The notes below the pieces were generated by a model. It had not been told where the DNA came from and did no database searches. It saw nothing but the letters and a program-made list of their open reading frames with translations. From assembly GCF_900105865.1 (NCBI RefSeq), contig NZ_LT629804.1:1054001-1118000 (forward strand): DNA of 64,000 nucleotides, read 5' to 3'. Each line of letters starts with the position of its first letter. Position 1 is the stretch's first letter. Both the position numbers and the translations under genes were made by a program. The stretch is from Arcanobacterium phocae (GTDB lineage Bacteria > Actinomycetota > Actinomycetes > Actinomycetales > Actinomycetaceae). This document shows, piece after piece, positions 15,817-24,157 of this stretch.

Positions 15817-17856
15817 ATGACTGATTCACCTTATTCGTTACGCTCACAACGTCCAGTCCGCACTACGGCTTCTGCAAAGCATCCCGGGCGGCGTGAAACT
15901 TTCCGTTCGCGTTCCCGCGGTCAGCAGGCGTTCAATGATCAGGGCGGATATATCGCTGGACTAGATGGCCTGCGTGCTTTTGCTGTGCTATCAGTCATTC
16001 TTTACCATGTGTTTCCGGGAGTTGTGCAAGGTGGATTCCTGGGAGTAGACGTATTCTTCGTTATCTCCGGTTTTTTGATCACCACGCTTCTGCTACGTGA
16101 AGACCGTGCAAACAACTACATCAATCTGCGGAACTTTTGGGTGCGGCGAGCTCGTCGTCTTATCCCAGCGTTAATTACGTTAATCATTACAGTCGTACCA
16201 ACTGCCTGGGCCATCAATTCAGATCTGTTAGTCGGCATTGGGCGGCAAATATTAGGTGCGCTAACTTTTTCTACCAATTGGCTCGAAATCGTTCATGGAT
16301 CGAGCTACTTTGATGCGACCGCGCCATTGCTTTTTAAGAACTTCTGGTCATTAGCTATCGAAGAACAATTCTATTTACTGTGGCCAATTATTATGCTCGC
16401 CATTTTGGCCTTGGTGAGCAGGCTACGTACCCGAATCGCGATATCCGGTTCGGTGATGCTTTTTTCTGCGTTCCTCATGATGTTCCTCTACACGGGGGAC
16501 AACTACACGCGTCTCTATTACGGCACTGATACGCATATTTTTGGGCTTTGCGCTGGTATTACGCTTGCATTTCTATGGGCAGATCGCGATCAGCGTATTT
16601 TTGAGTCGAAACACTGGCAATCCTTCCACGCTCTCTTGGGATGGGGTGGCCTAGCAATACTGAGTGTTTGTGTTTTTGTTATGCCGGAAACTGGCCCATG
16701 GGCCTATCGAGGCGGCATGCTTTTCGCTTCGCTAGCTACCACACTAGTAATCGCTGAGATGCTTTACCCGCGCTCCCTTCTCGCACGAATCGGCGAGCTA
16801 CCGGTACTACGATGGTTTGGTACGCGGTCTTATGGCTTGTATTTGTGGCACTGGCCTATTTTAGTACTCGTTGCAGCTGCTTACCCGGTAGCGATAGGGA
16901 GTTCAGCTCGTCTAGCGCGATCCGCAGTAGCTATCGCGATCACTATGCTTATCGTTGAAACCTCATATCGTTTCATTGAAACACCAGTTCGTCGTCGTGG
17001 CTACCGTCAGATCATTGCATTTTTACGAACCAAGCTACCTCACAACCGCGTCTACACAGCGCTAGCTTTCATTGTCTTGCTACTAACCGGCACGACTATT
17101 GCGGCAACATTCTTTGCGCCAGAAAAAACCAGCACCCAGATTATGATTGAACAGGGTAGCCAAGAATCAGGTGCTGAATTAGCAGAAACCGGTGGCTCGC
17201 ATTCTGACGCTCAAGCAGGTGACAACGGGCCGCGTCCTAACCGTCCCACTGAGCTTTCAAAAGATCTTGATACCACGATTCCGAACACCTACGAAGTTAC
17301 GGTCATTGGTGACTCGATGGTGTCGGCCTCCCGTACCGGTCTTCTGCACGCTATGCCGGGCGTTAACGCACTTGGTGAGCCCTCAACGCAGTGGTCCGGT
17401 GCAAGCAAGATGATCCAAGCAGCAGAAGATAACAGCCAGCTCGGCCGCGTCGTCGTTCTCGATTTCGGGACAAATGGTGGCGTAAGCCAGCCAGACCTCG
17501 TTCGAGACGCGATAGAACAACTCGGCGAAAAGCGAATGGTCTTCTTGGTTAACATTTATTCCCCATCAACATTCGTAGCGGAATCAAATAAGACCCTAGC
17601 GAAAATTGCAGATGAATACCCAAATGTTCAGCTAATAGATTGGCACGGATTAGCGTCAAAAGAGCCAGACCTATTACAGGTAGATGACACCCACACGTCA
17701 ATCGACGGCGCTAATGCATATGGCAGACTCATCAAGGATGCCATTACTGCTGGAGCTACTGAGTTCTCGGATAAACAAGGAATAGAACCAGGTGCCGGCT
17801 GGGCTACTGAACCGCCAGCTGAGCCATCAGCGCAATCCGAAGATACCGAGAAATAA
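15817..17856 (+). CDS. Membrane O-acyltransferase with C-terminal SGNH domain (OafA/YrhL type)
   Basis: A 679-residue membrane enzyme predicted to O-acetylate a cell-surface polymer such as peptidoglycan or a wall polysaccharide. A basic cytoplasmic N-terminus (~1-45) precedes the acyltransferase-3 domain (~45-390): IAGLDGLRAFAVLSVILYHV carries the family histidine, followed by FLGVDVFFVISGFLITTLLL and WSLAIEEQFYLLWP. About ten helices are expected. After an eleventh helix (~405-425) and an acidic linker, an extracytoplasmic SGNH esterase-like domain starts at VIGDSMVSASR and ends at DDTHTSIDGANAYG, containing the Ser and Asp/His of the triad. The 4-base gap to pcrA suggests cotranscription. 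OatA is the closest well-known comparison. Confidence 0.88.
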   Translation: MTDSPYSLRSQRPVRTTASAKHPGRRETFRSRSRGQQAFNDQGGYIAGLDGLRAFAVLSVILYHVFPGVVQGGFLGVDVFFVISGFLITTLLLREDRANNYINLRNFWVRRARRLIPALITLIITVVPTAWAINSDLLVGIGRQILGALTFSTNWLEIVHGSSYFDATAPLLFKNFWSLAIEEQFYLLWPIIMLAILALVSRLRTRIAISGSVMLFSAFLMMFLYTGDNYTRLYYGTDTHIFGLCAGITLAFLWADRDQRIFESKHWQSFHALLGWGGLAILSVCVFVMPETGPWAYRGGMLFASLATTLVIAEMLYPRSLLARIGELPVLRWFGTRSYGLYLWHWPILVLVAAAYPVAIGSSARLARSAVAIAITMLIVETSYRFIETPVRRRGYRQIIAFLRTKLPHNRVYTALAFIVLLLTGTTIAATFFAPEKTSTQIMIEQGSQESGAELAETGGSHSDAQAGDNGPRPNRPTELSKDLDTTIPNTYEVTVIGDSMVSASRTGLLHAMPGVNALGEPSTQWSGASKMIQAAEDNSQLGRVVVLDFGTNGGVSQPDLVRDAIEQLGEKRMVFLVNIYSPSTFVAESNKTLAKIADEYPNVQLIDWHGLASKEPDLLQVDDTHTSIDGANAYGRLIKDAITAGATEFSDKQGIEPGAGWATEPPAEPSAQSEDTEK

Positions 17857-17871
17857 ATAACGGTTAGTAGT

Positions 17872-17900
17872 TTCCACAATGAGGCGAAAACAGGTAGGCT
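17872..17900 (+). promoter_or_regulatory. Putative sucCD promoter
   Basis: TTCCAC (17872-17877) and TAGGCT (17895-17900) are separated by 17 bases, about 60 bases before the sucC start. The -10 hexamer is identical to that proposed for pcrA, but the GTGGGAG element is absent. Confidence 0.4.
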
Positions 17901-17963
17901 GAATAACAAGTCTCGATGTTGAGACACCGGTGTAACAGGACGACCACAACGGAAGGATACTCC

Positions 17964-19136
17964 GTGGATCTATACGAATACCAAGCTCGCGAACTCTTCG
18001 CCAAGCATGACGTTCCAGTGCTACCTGGAATCGTGATATCTGCCCCTGAAGAAGCACCACAAGCTGCACATACCTTGCTGGAACAAACTGACCTTCTTGT
18101 TGTCAAAGCGCAGGTGAAAACTGGCGGGCGCGGCAAAGCCGGGGGAGTGAAGCTAGCTCGCACACCACAAGAAGCTGAAGAAAAAGCCCGAGCTATTTTA
18201 GGTATGGATATTAAAGGTCATACAGTTCATCAGGTCTTCATCGCCGCTGGTTCTGATATTGCTGAAGAATACTATTTCTCGATATTGCTTGACCGCTCCG
18301 AACGCCGATATCTTGCTATGTGTTCCAAAGAAGGCGGAATGGATATTGAACAACTCGCCGTGGAACGCCCAGAAGCACTTGCTAAAATACCGGTAGACCC
18401 CAATGAGGGTATAACCGTGGAAAAAGCACGTGAAATTGTTGCCGCTGCGGGATTTACACCAGCTGAACACGATGTGTTGATACCAGTGATCTTGAAACTT
18501 TGGGAGACCTTCACCCAGGAAGACGCAACATTGGTTGAAGTCAACCCGCTTGTCAAAACCCCACAAGGGAAGATTATCGCTCTTGACGGCAAAGTTTCGT
18601 TAGACGACAACGCCCGGATCCGTCACCCCGAACATGCCGGCTATATTGACAAGAAAACTGAAAACCCGCTCGAAGCTAAAGCTAAAGCTCTCGGATTAAA
18701 CTACGTTAAGTTAGACGGCGGTCAGGTTGGTGTTATTGGCAATGGTGCTGGCCTAGTCATGTCCACTCTTGATGTGGTTGCCTACGCTGGAGAACAATAC
18801 GGAGTAGGCCCAGCTAACTTCCTTGATATTGGTGGAGGAGCAAATGCGGAAGTCATGGCTCATGGTCTGGACGTCATTCTTAACGATCCTGATGTCCGTT
18901 CCGTATTTGTCAACGTCTTTGGCGGAATCACCGCGTGTGACGAAGTCGCAAACGGCATTGTGCGCGCACTTGAAACACTCGGTGACGCCGCGAATAAACC
19001 AATCGTTGTTCGCTTAGACGGAAATAAAGTAGCTGAAGGTCGCCAGATTCTATCCCAGGCAAACCACCGGCTTGTTACCCTCGAAGAAACAATGGACGGA
19101 GCTGCAGCCAAGGCCGCTCAGCTCGCTGGAAAGTGA
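17964..19136 (+). CDS. sucC: Succinyl-CoA synthetase (ADP-forming) subunit beta
   Basis: A 390-residue β-subunit of the TCA-cycle enzyme that converts succinyl-CoA to succinate with substrate-level phosphorylation. The ATP-grasp domain begins [20 protein letters not shown], with the nucleotide-loop segment [18 protein letters not shown] and [20 protein letters not shown]. The C-terminal ligase domain has [18 protein letters not shown] and [16 protein letters not shown]. The upstream frame is longer (to 17916), but GGAAGGA (17951-17957) lies 6 bases before a GTG at 17964, and the family begins at this MDLYEYQ, so that start is used. It forms an operon with sucD, 9 bases on. Confidence 0.97.
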   Translation: MDLYEYQARELFAKHDVPVLPGIVISAPEEAPQAAHTLLEQTDLLVVKAQVKTGGRGKAGGVKLARTPQEAEEKARAILGMDIKGHTVHQVFIAAGSDIAEEYYFSILLDRSERRYLAMCSKEGGMDIEQLAVERPEALAKIPVDPNEGITVEKAREIVAAAGFTPAEHDVLIPVILKLWETFTQEDATLVEVNPLVKTPQGKIIALDGKVSLDDNARIRHPEHAGYIDKKTENPLEAKAKALGLNYVKLDGGQVGVIGNGAGLVMSTLDVVAYAGEQYGVGPANFLDIGGGANAEVMAHGLDVILNDPDVRSVFVNVFGGITACDEVANGIVRALETLGDAANKPIVVRLDGNKVAEGRQILSQANHRLVTLEETMDGAAAKAAQLAGK

Positions 19137-19145
19137 GAACTTATT

Positions 19146-20066
19146 ATGGCTATCTTCCTCAATAAAGAATCCACCGTTATCGTCCAGGGCATGACCGGCT
19201 CAGAGGGACAAAAACACACTCGCCGGATGCTTAGCGCTGCCACCAAAATTGTGGCTGGAACCAATCCTCGTAAAGCCGGAACCAGCGTGGAATTTGACGT
19301 CAAACCAATCGGCATCGATGCAGACAAGCGTCAAGCTGGTACCGTATCGATTCCAGTTTACGGCACTGTAGCAGAAGCTAAAGAAGCAACAGGAGCAAAC
19401 ACCTCGGTTATCTTCGTGCCCCCGGCCTTCACCAAAGCGGCAGTTATTGAAGCTGTCGATGCTGGATTGGACCTCGTCGTCGTCATCACTGAAGGTGTGC
19501 CGGTCAAAGACAGTGCTGAATTTGTACAGTATGCCCTAGACAAGGGCGTTCGCCTCATCGGACCAAACTGCCCTGGTATCATCACCCCAGGTCAATCAAA
19601 TGTTGGCATTACACCACCAGATATCACTGGCCCAGGCAAAATCGGTCTGGTGTCAAAATCTGGAACCTTAACCTACCAGTTAATGTTTGAACTAGCGGAC
19701 ATCGGATTTACCACCTGCCTAGGTATCGGCGGAGACCCGGTCATCGGCACCACTCACATTGATGCTCTTAAAGCCTTTGAAGCTGACCCGGAAACCGAGC
19801 TGATCGTCATGATTGGTGAAATCGGTGGCGACGCAGAAGAGCGTGCAGCTGCCTACATCAAAGACAACGTGACCAAGCCGGTTGTTGGATATGTAGCTGG
19901 CTTTACTGCGCCCGAAGGTAAAACAATGGGCCATGCCGGAGCTATCGTTTCCGGTTCGGCAGGAACTGCGATGGCAAAGAAAGAAGCCCTTGAAGCTGTA
20001 GGTGTCAAGGTAGGCAAAACCCCAACTGAAACAGCGAAGATAGCCCGAGCTATCTTGAATAACTAA
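19146..20066 (+). CDS. sucD: Succinyl-CoA synthetase subunit alpha
   Basis: A 306-residue α-subunit that carries the phosphohistidine and binds CoA. The N-terminal CoA-binding fold reads [20 protein letters not shown], and the active-site loop is [17 protein letters not shown] with the phosphorylated histidine near residue 263. [20 protein letters not shown] and [14 protein letters not shown] are further family motifs. It is cotranscribed with sucC. Downstream stand DUF6350 and DUF3017 genes, an arrangement conserved among actinobacteria. Confidence 0.97.
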   Translation: MAIFLNKESTVIVQGMTGSEGQKHTRRMLSAATKIVAGTNPRKAGTSVEFDVKPIGIDADKRQAGTVSIPVYGTVAEAKEATGANTSVIFVPPAFTKAAVIEAVDAGLDLVVVITEGVPVKDSAEFVQYALDKGVRLIGPNCPGIITPGQSNVGITPPDITGPGKIGLVSKSGTLTYQLMFELADIGFTTCLGIGGDPVIGTTHIDALKAFEADPETELIVMIGEIGGDAEERAAAYIKDNVTKPVVGYVAGFTAPEGKTMGHAGAIVSGSAGTAMAKKEALEAVGVKVGKTPTETAKIARAILNN

Positions 20067-20174
20067 CTGGACGCTTACAGTTTTACTTGAGTTTGTTGTC
20101 TGCGACTAAATCGTAAGCAACACACCATGTCAATACCGTGCTTTCAAGACCATTACGCGTAACGATGGGAACTA

Positions 20175-21377
20175 ATGAATACTCACATTGATCTTTCGCG
20201 CTACTGGTACATTTTCCGTGGTGGTATTGCTGCGCCATTTTTCTCGTGGTTCGGTGTTTTCCTTGTCGTCATGGTGTTCTATACGCTCAATGCGTCTGCC
20301 CAGATGATGGGAGACATCGTCTGGCAAAGTGCGGCATTTTTTGCCACTGGCTGGTGGACCACGATCTTCGGTGGGGCTGTTTCAGTTGGTGGCGCATCGC
20401 TAACGCTCATGCCGTTGCTCCTGACCGGCGTGGTTATGTATGCCTCGTATCAGAGCTGGCGCGGTCGAGATCTGGAAACATGGTTTGATGTGCTCGCTGC
20501 CGCGTTGAGCTGGCCGGCTGTAATTGCGGTGCTGTCACTTGCTGGCCGCGCGCCGGGGGACTGGTGGTTTGCGCTAATCGGCTCCTTTATCTTAGCTGGA
20601 CTAACGGCGATGTGGAGCGCCCGCGAAACACTCCTGTATTGCCTTCCATGGTGGTCGTATGTGGATCGCGCATGGAAATATGCTAGGTGGTTAAGCTTCT
20701 TCATGCTGGGAGCTGCATGTGGCGTCACCCTATTGTTTATCCTGATAAGAATTGGAACTATCAGCGAGATCCACGGTTATTATTTGACCGGAGTTACCGG
20801 CACTATTGGACTGATACTACTTCAGCTGGTGTATTTTCCGGCACTCGTGGTGTGGTTCTTTTCTTGGCTAGTTGGAGCGGGATTCGCAGTAGGCACGGGA
20901 ACAAACTTTTCGATATTCGGCGTCGAATCGGGTCCGTTGCCAGCCATCCCTGTTTTTGGGGCGTTACCTGCACCAGGCGAGAAAATGCTGTGGCTATTCA
21001 TCGTCTTAGTCGTTCTCGCATGTCTATCCGGGGTAGTCGTGGCTCGTAAGTTGGTTCCGACGACGACGCTATCTACTCAACTGGTTGATGCAACGTTAGC
21101 GGTTGTACTGAGCGCTTTGGTTGTTTCGATTATGTCTTTTATGGCTCTGGGAGCTATCGGCCCGGGACGGATGGCAGAAACTGGCCCTGTTCCGGCGTTG
21201 ACGGCTGCCTTCACGCTCATGTCGATTGGTTTGCCGTTCCTTTTGGGTGTTGGTCTTTCTCATCCGACAACGCTAGGCTTTGTTAAGGAACATGTTCGTC
21301 GGGATACTACAAAGCCGGTGTTGCCTGATGAAGCCGCTGAATCATCGGCAGAAAAAGGGGAGGTGTCGCATGACTGA
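20175..21377 (+). CDS. DUF6350 family membrane protein
   Basis: A 400-residue integral membrane protein with about ten predicted helices, for example FFSWFGVFLVVMVFYTL and LLLTGVVMYASYQSWRGRDL. The family (DUF6350, formerly annotated as a cell-wall-associated protein) is actinobacterial, of unknown function, and is usually found directly after sucCD and before purine genes. A short charged tail (~375-400) is cytoplasmic. GATGGGA precedes the ATG at 20175. The gene overlaps the next one by 8 bases (ATGACTGA), indicating coupled translation. Confidence 0.75.
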   Translation: MNTHIDLSRYWYIFRGGIAAPFFSWFGVFLVVMVFYTLNASAQMMGDIVWQSAAFFATGWWTTIFGGAVSVGGASLTLMPLLLTGVVMYASYQSWRGRDLETWFDVLAAALSWPAVIAVLSLAGRAPGDWWFALIGSFILAGLTAMWSARETLLYCLPWWSYVDRAWKYARWLSFFMLGAACGVTLLFILIRIGTISEIHGYYLTGVTGTIGLILLQLVYFPALVVWFFSWLVGAGFAVGTGTNFSIFGVESGPLPAIPVFGALPAPGEKMLWLFIVLVVLACLSGVVVARKLVPTTTLSTQLVDATLAVVLSALVVSIMSFMALGAIGPGRMAETGPVPALTAAFTLMSIGLPFLLGVGLSHPTTLGFVKEHVRRDTTKPVLPDEAAESSAEKGEVSHD

Positions 21378-21642
21378 GCATCGTGTACCCTCGGTGTTTT
21401 TCTTCGTGCTCCTAGCATTATGGATCGTGGCAGTCATCATATTGTCATACGTCTGGGGTGTTCAACCTGCAATGTACACCTTCGCTGGAAGCTTAGCGGT
21501 GCTGGCGTTTGCACGGCTTGTTTTGCCTGCAGGCATGATCCCGCAGGTACGTTCGCGTTGGTTCGACGTCGTCACGCTTCTCACGCTGGCACTGGTGCTC
21601 GCATATCTCGCCAATTGGGGAGATACCCCGGCAGTGGTGTAG
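21370..21642 (+). CDS. DUF3017 family small membrane protein
   Basis: A 90-residue protein with three hydrophobic spans (VFFFVLLALWIVAVIILSYV, PAMYTFAGSLAVLAFARLVL, FDVVTLLTLALVLAYLA), which matches the size and layout of DUF3017. In streptomycetes and relatives the family lies in the sucD/pur neighbourhood. A longer frame exists upstream, but the ATG at 21370 overlaps the DUF6350 stop in the typical coupled arrangement, so it is chosen. The function is unknown. Confidence 0.75.
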   Translation: MTEHRVPSVFFFVLLALWIVAVIILSYVWGVQPAMYTFAGSLAVLAFARLVLPAGMIPQVRSRWFDVVTLLTLALVLAYLANWGDTPAVV

Positions 21643-21675
21643 CTAGTTTGCTGGCTACGGATCCGTGGTCAGATA

Positions 21676-21707
21676 CGAAATCGGTGCTCCGCAGAGCACC
21701 GATTTCG
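21676..21707. terminator. Bidirectional hairpin between DUF3017 and pfk
   Basis: A perfect 14-bp stem (CGAAATCGGTGCTC at 21676-21689, complement at 21694-21707) with a 4-base loop separates two convergent genes. It lies 14 bases from the pfk stop. T-tracts on both sides are weak. Confidence 0.7.
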
Positions 21708-21720
21708 TTAGTAAACAGCG

Positions 21721-24012
21721 TTATTGAATAATCGCTAGATCTTCGAGCGGTCCATCGTAAGTCGGATCCGAAACTACGTAAACAACGTGCTTGAGTGGCA
21801 ACCACCACGGATCAAGCTGGGTTCGTGATTCGAGATCGATTAAATCTCCAATATGGGATAGTGGCATTGCTTGGATAACTCCGCCAACCATACCAATATG
21901 GAACGAACGTGCGTTCTTAGCGTGCGTACGCAACTCGTCGTCGAGAATATTGATCGCCGTATTGACGATACGAGCGGCCATCGTCCGGTCAAACGGGGAC
22001 GGATTTCCACCCTGCTGTGCGTGTCCAATAACTGAAGTACGCACATCAAACAGGTTGTGACCTTCTTCTTCAAAAATCCGGCTCAAGAAATCTGTGGTGT
22101 AATACTGCGAGGCGTCTTCATTACGTACGACCAAATACAAGTGACGACCCTGCTCAAACGCATAAACCATGCGCTGAGTATCTTGGGCGAGTTGTGGCAA
22201 CGTGATGCCAGTTTCTGCCAGATAGACTTGCTCCGCACCTGAAGAAATTGCGGAGAACAACGCCAAATATCCGGTGTTGCGTCCCATCGTCTCGGCAACG
22301 AAACAGCGCTGCGAGGCCGATGCAGAGGTTCGAATTTTGTCGAGTATCTCCACATTCGTGTTCAATGCGGTGTCGGCACCGATCGAGTGTTCCGAACCGG
22401 GCAGATTGTTGTCGATCGATGCTGGCACACACACGATCGGAATGTTGAAGCCAGGATACCGGTCTTTCTCTTGTCCCATATCGAAAGCCATCTTGTATCC
22501 GGCGAAGCCACCGATAACGATCAGCGCATCGAGCTCCGCGTTTTCGATAGCCCGGGAGAGTGCATAGTACTGGTCCACACCGGGGATCGTGCGGCGGGTG
22601 CCCAATCCGGCGCCTCCGTCTTCAGCCCAGCCTTCGACGTCGCCCCATTCGAGCTTCCGGATATGGCCTTCGAGCAAACCTGGGAAGCCGCCCTCGATGC
22701 CAATCATCGTGTATCCGCGGTCAATTCCAAGTTTGACAGCAGCGCGAGCAGCCGGGTTCATTCCTGGCGCAAGTCCGCCGGCGTGAATAATACCAACGCG
22801 CGGTGATTTGGCAGAGTTATTGCAGGTTTTGCATGTGGGGGAGGACATGGCTTCAAAAATGTCGATCATTTCGCGGAATCCAGACCCGCGTGAGTCAATA
22901 GCGGCCTCCCAGTTCCCTTCTTTAAGGTAGGCCTTCACCTTTCGAGTGTTCGCAACGGCTTCCATCATCGGCATGCGCACAATTCGGTTACGCTTGGTGC
23001 CAATAATCGTTGGCTCGGTATCTGGACCAGCATTGACCATGTCGAGTGCTGCTGTATAGCCGAGCAGGGTAGGCATCCAGCGGTCATACGCGGATGGTTG
23101 GCCGCCGCGCTGGACGTGCCCCAGGGATGTAATGCGAGCATCTTCGCCAAGACGATCTTTGATGACGGATGCGACTTGTGTAGCGGTGATCGGGTTACCG
23201 GCGCGATCGAGAGCTCCTTCAGCGAGGATAATGAGCGAGTCACGCCGACCGCGTTCACGCCCCGTACGGAGCTTGGTGGTCATTTCTTCTTCCCAGCCGT
23301 CTTCTGGTGGAAGTTCTGGAATGAAGACGTAGTCGCAACCGCCAGCAATAGCGGACATGAGGGCCAAATATCCGCAGGCTCGTCCCATCACTTCAATGAT
23401 GAAGGTACGCTGGTGGGAGGCTGCTGTAGCTGCGATGGCGTCGATCGCTTCAATAATGCGGTGTAATGCAGAATCGGTGCCGATTGTCATGTCGGTACCA
23501 ACTAGGTCGTTGTCAATCGAGCCAACGACTCCGGCGATACGTAAGTGTCGGTGTTCTTCGCCGGCTTCGGGGCTCACCTCGCCTTCGGTGACGAGTTCGT
23601 TGAGGAGTTCGGGCCAAAATTCGCGTAGTTCATCGGCTCCGGATAGAGTTCCATCACCGCCGACGACGACGAGACGGTCGATTCCGCGCTGTACTAAATT
23701 ACGAACGACTTTCTTTAGTCCGGAGCGCTCGCGGAATTCGTCTGAGCGAGCGGTGCCGATCGCTGTTCCGCCTTTGGAAAGAATGTTCGATACCGATGAC
23801 CATGACAGCTCTTGGATGAAGTCGCCGCCCTCAATGGCTCCTTTCCATCCTTCGTGGAGTGCGAACGGGATAGCGCCAGCATGGAGGGCTGTTCGTACGA
23901 CGGCACGTACGACGGCGTTCATGCCTTGTGCGTCACCTCCAGAGGTCAAGATTCCAATTTTTGGGCGCTGTGCGCGTTCTTCATCGCTGAGCATCGTTGC
24001 AGGTTCCAGCAT
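21721..24012 (-). CDS. pfkA: Tandem-domain (eukaryotic-like) ATP-dependent 6-phosphofructokinase
   Basis: A 763-residue enzyme, about twice the bacterial norm, made of two PFK units. The N-terminal half (~14-390) has an intact active site: GILTSGGDAQGMNAVVRA, GGDGTLSGA (Gly after the Asp, and Gly before SIDND, both marks of ATP use) and SIDNDLVGTDMTIGTD. The C-terminal half (~405-760) keeps the fold (GIIHAGGLAPGMNPAARA, VPASIDNNLPGSEHSIGADT, AETMGRNTGYLAL) but has GGFAGY in place of GGDGT, so it should be non-catalytic and regulatory, as in the yeast and animal enzymes. The linker holds a CKTC pair. AAGGAG lies 6 bases before the ATG at 24012; an upstream in-frame extension was rejected. It is divergent from the amylase gene. 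Confidence 0.9.
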   Translation of the reverse strand: MLEPATMLSDEERAQRPKIGILTSGGDAQGMNAVVRAVVRTALHAGAIPFALHEGWKGAIEGGDFIQELSWSSVSNILSKGGTAIGTARSDEFRERSGLKKVVRNLVQRGIDRLVVVGGDGTLSGADELREFWPELLNELVTEGEVSPEAGEEHRHLRIAGVVGSIDNDLVGTDMTIGTDSALHRIIEAIDAIAATAASHQRTFIIEVMGRACGYLALMSAIAGGCDYVFIPELPPEDGWEEEMTTKLRTGRERGRRDSLIILAEGALDRAGNPITATQVASVIKDRLGEDARITSLGHVQRGGQPSAYDRWMPTLLGYTAALDMVNAGPDTEPTIIGTKRNRIVRMPMMEAVANTRKVKAYLKEGNWEAAIDSRGSGFREMIDIFEAMSSPTCKTCNNSAKSPRVGIIHAGGLAPGMNPAARAAVKLGIDRGYTMIGIEGGFPGLLEGHIRKLEWGDVEGWAEDGGAGLGTRRTIPGVDQYYALSRAIENAELDALIVIGGFAGYKMAFDMGQEKDRYPGFNIPIVCVPASIDNNLPGSEHSIGADTALNTNVEILDKIRTSASASQRCFVAETMGRNTGYLALFSAISSGAEQVYLAETGITLPQLAQDTQRMVYAFEQGRHLYLVVRNEDASQYYTTDFLSRIFEEEGHNLFDVRTSVIGHAQQGGNPSPFDRTMAARIVNTAINILDDELRTHAKNARSFHIGMVGGVIQAMPLSHIGDLIDLESRTQLDPWWLPLKHVVYVVSDPTYDGPLEDLAIIQ

Positions 24013-24110
24013 AATTTTCTCCTTAACGCAGGAAGAATGTGTTGTCCATATCCCATCTTGCCACATTTAGGTTAAGAATCTTCCACACTTTGGGATGTAT
24101 TCGGTTTTAT

Positions 24111-24131
24111 GTGGGAGGTACGTTCTACAAT
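24111..24131 (+). promoter_or_regulatory. Amylase promoter with GTGGGAG-N8-TANNNT element
   Basis: GTGGGAG (24111-24117), 8 bases, then TACAAT (24126-24131). The transcript would start near 24138, about 20 bases before the GTG start, leaving room for the ribosome site at 24148. Confidence 0.5.
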
Positions 24132-24157
24132 AGTAGGTACGAGGCTTGGAGGAAAGT

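Noticed and set aside
17916..17963. Upstream extension of sucC
   Set aside because: The extension (HRCNRTTTT...) is not found in the family and a clear ribosome site precedes the GTG at 17964.
20067..20174. Riboswitch or promoter between sucD and DUF6350
   Set aside because: Only a weak TTGTTG/CAACA pairing and no convincing -10/-35; no conserved riboswitch core was seen.
24013..24066. Upstream extension of the phosphofructokinase
   Set aside because: AAGGAG lies directly before the ATG at 24012; the extension would cover that ribosome site and has no PFK features.
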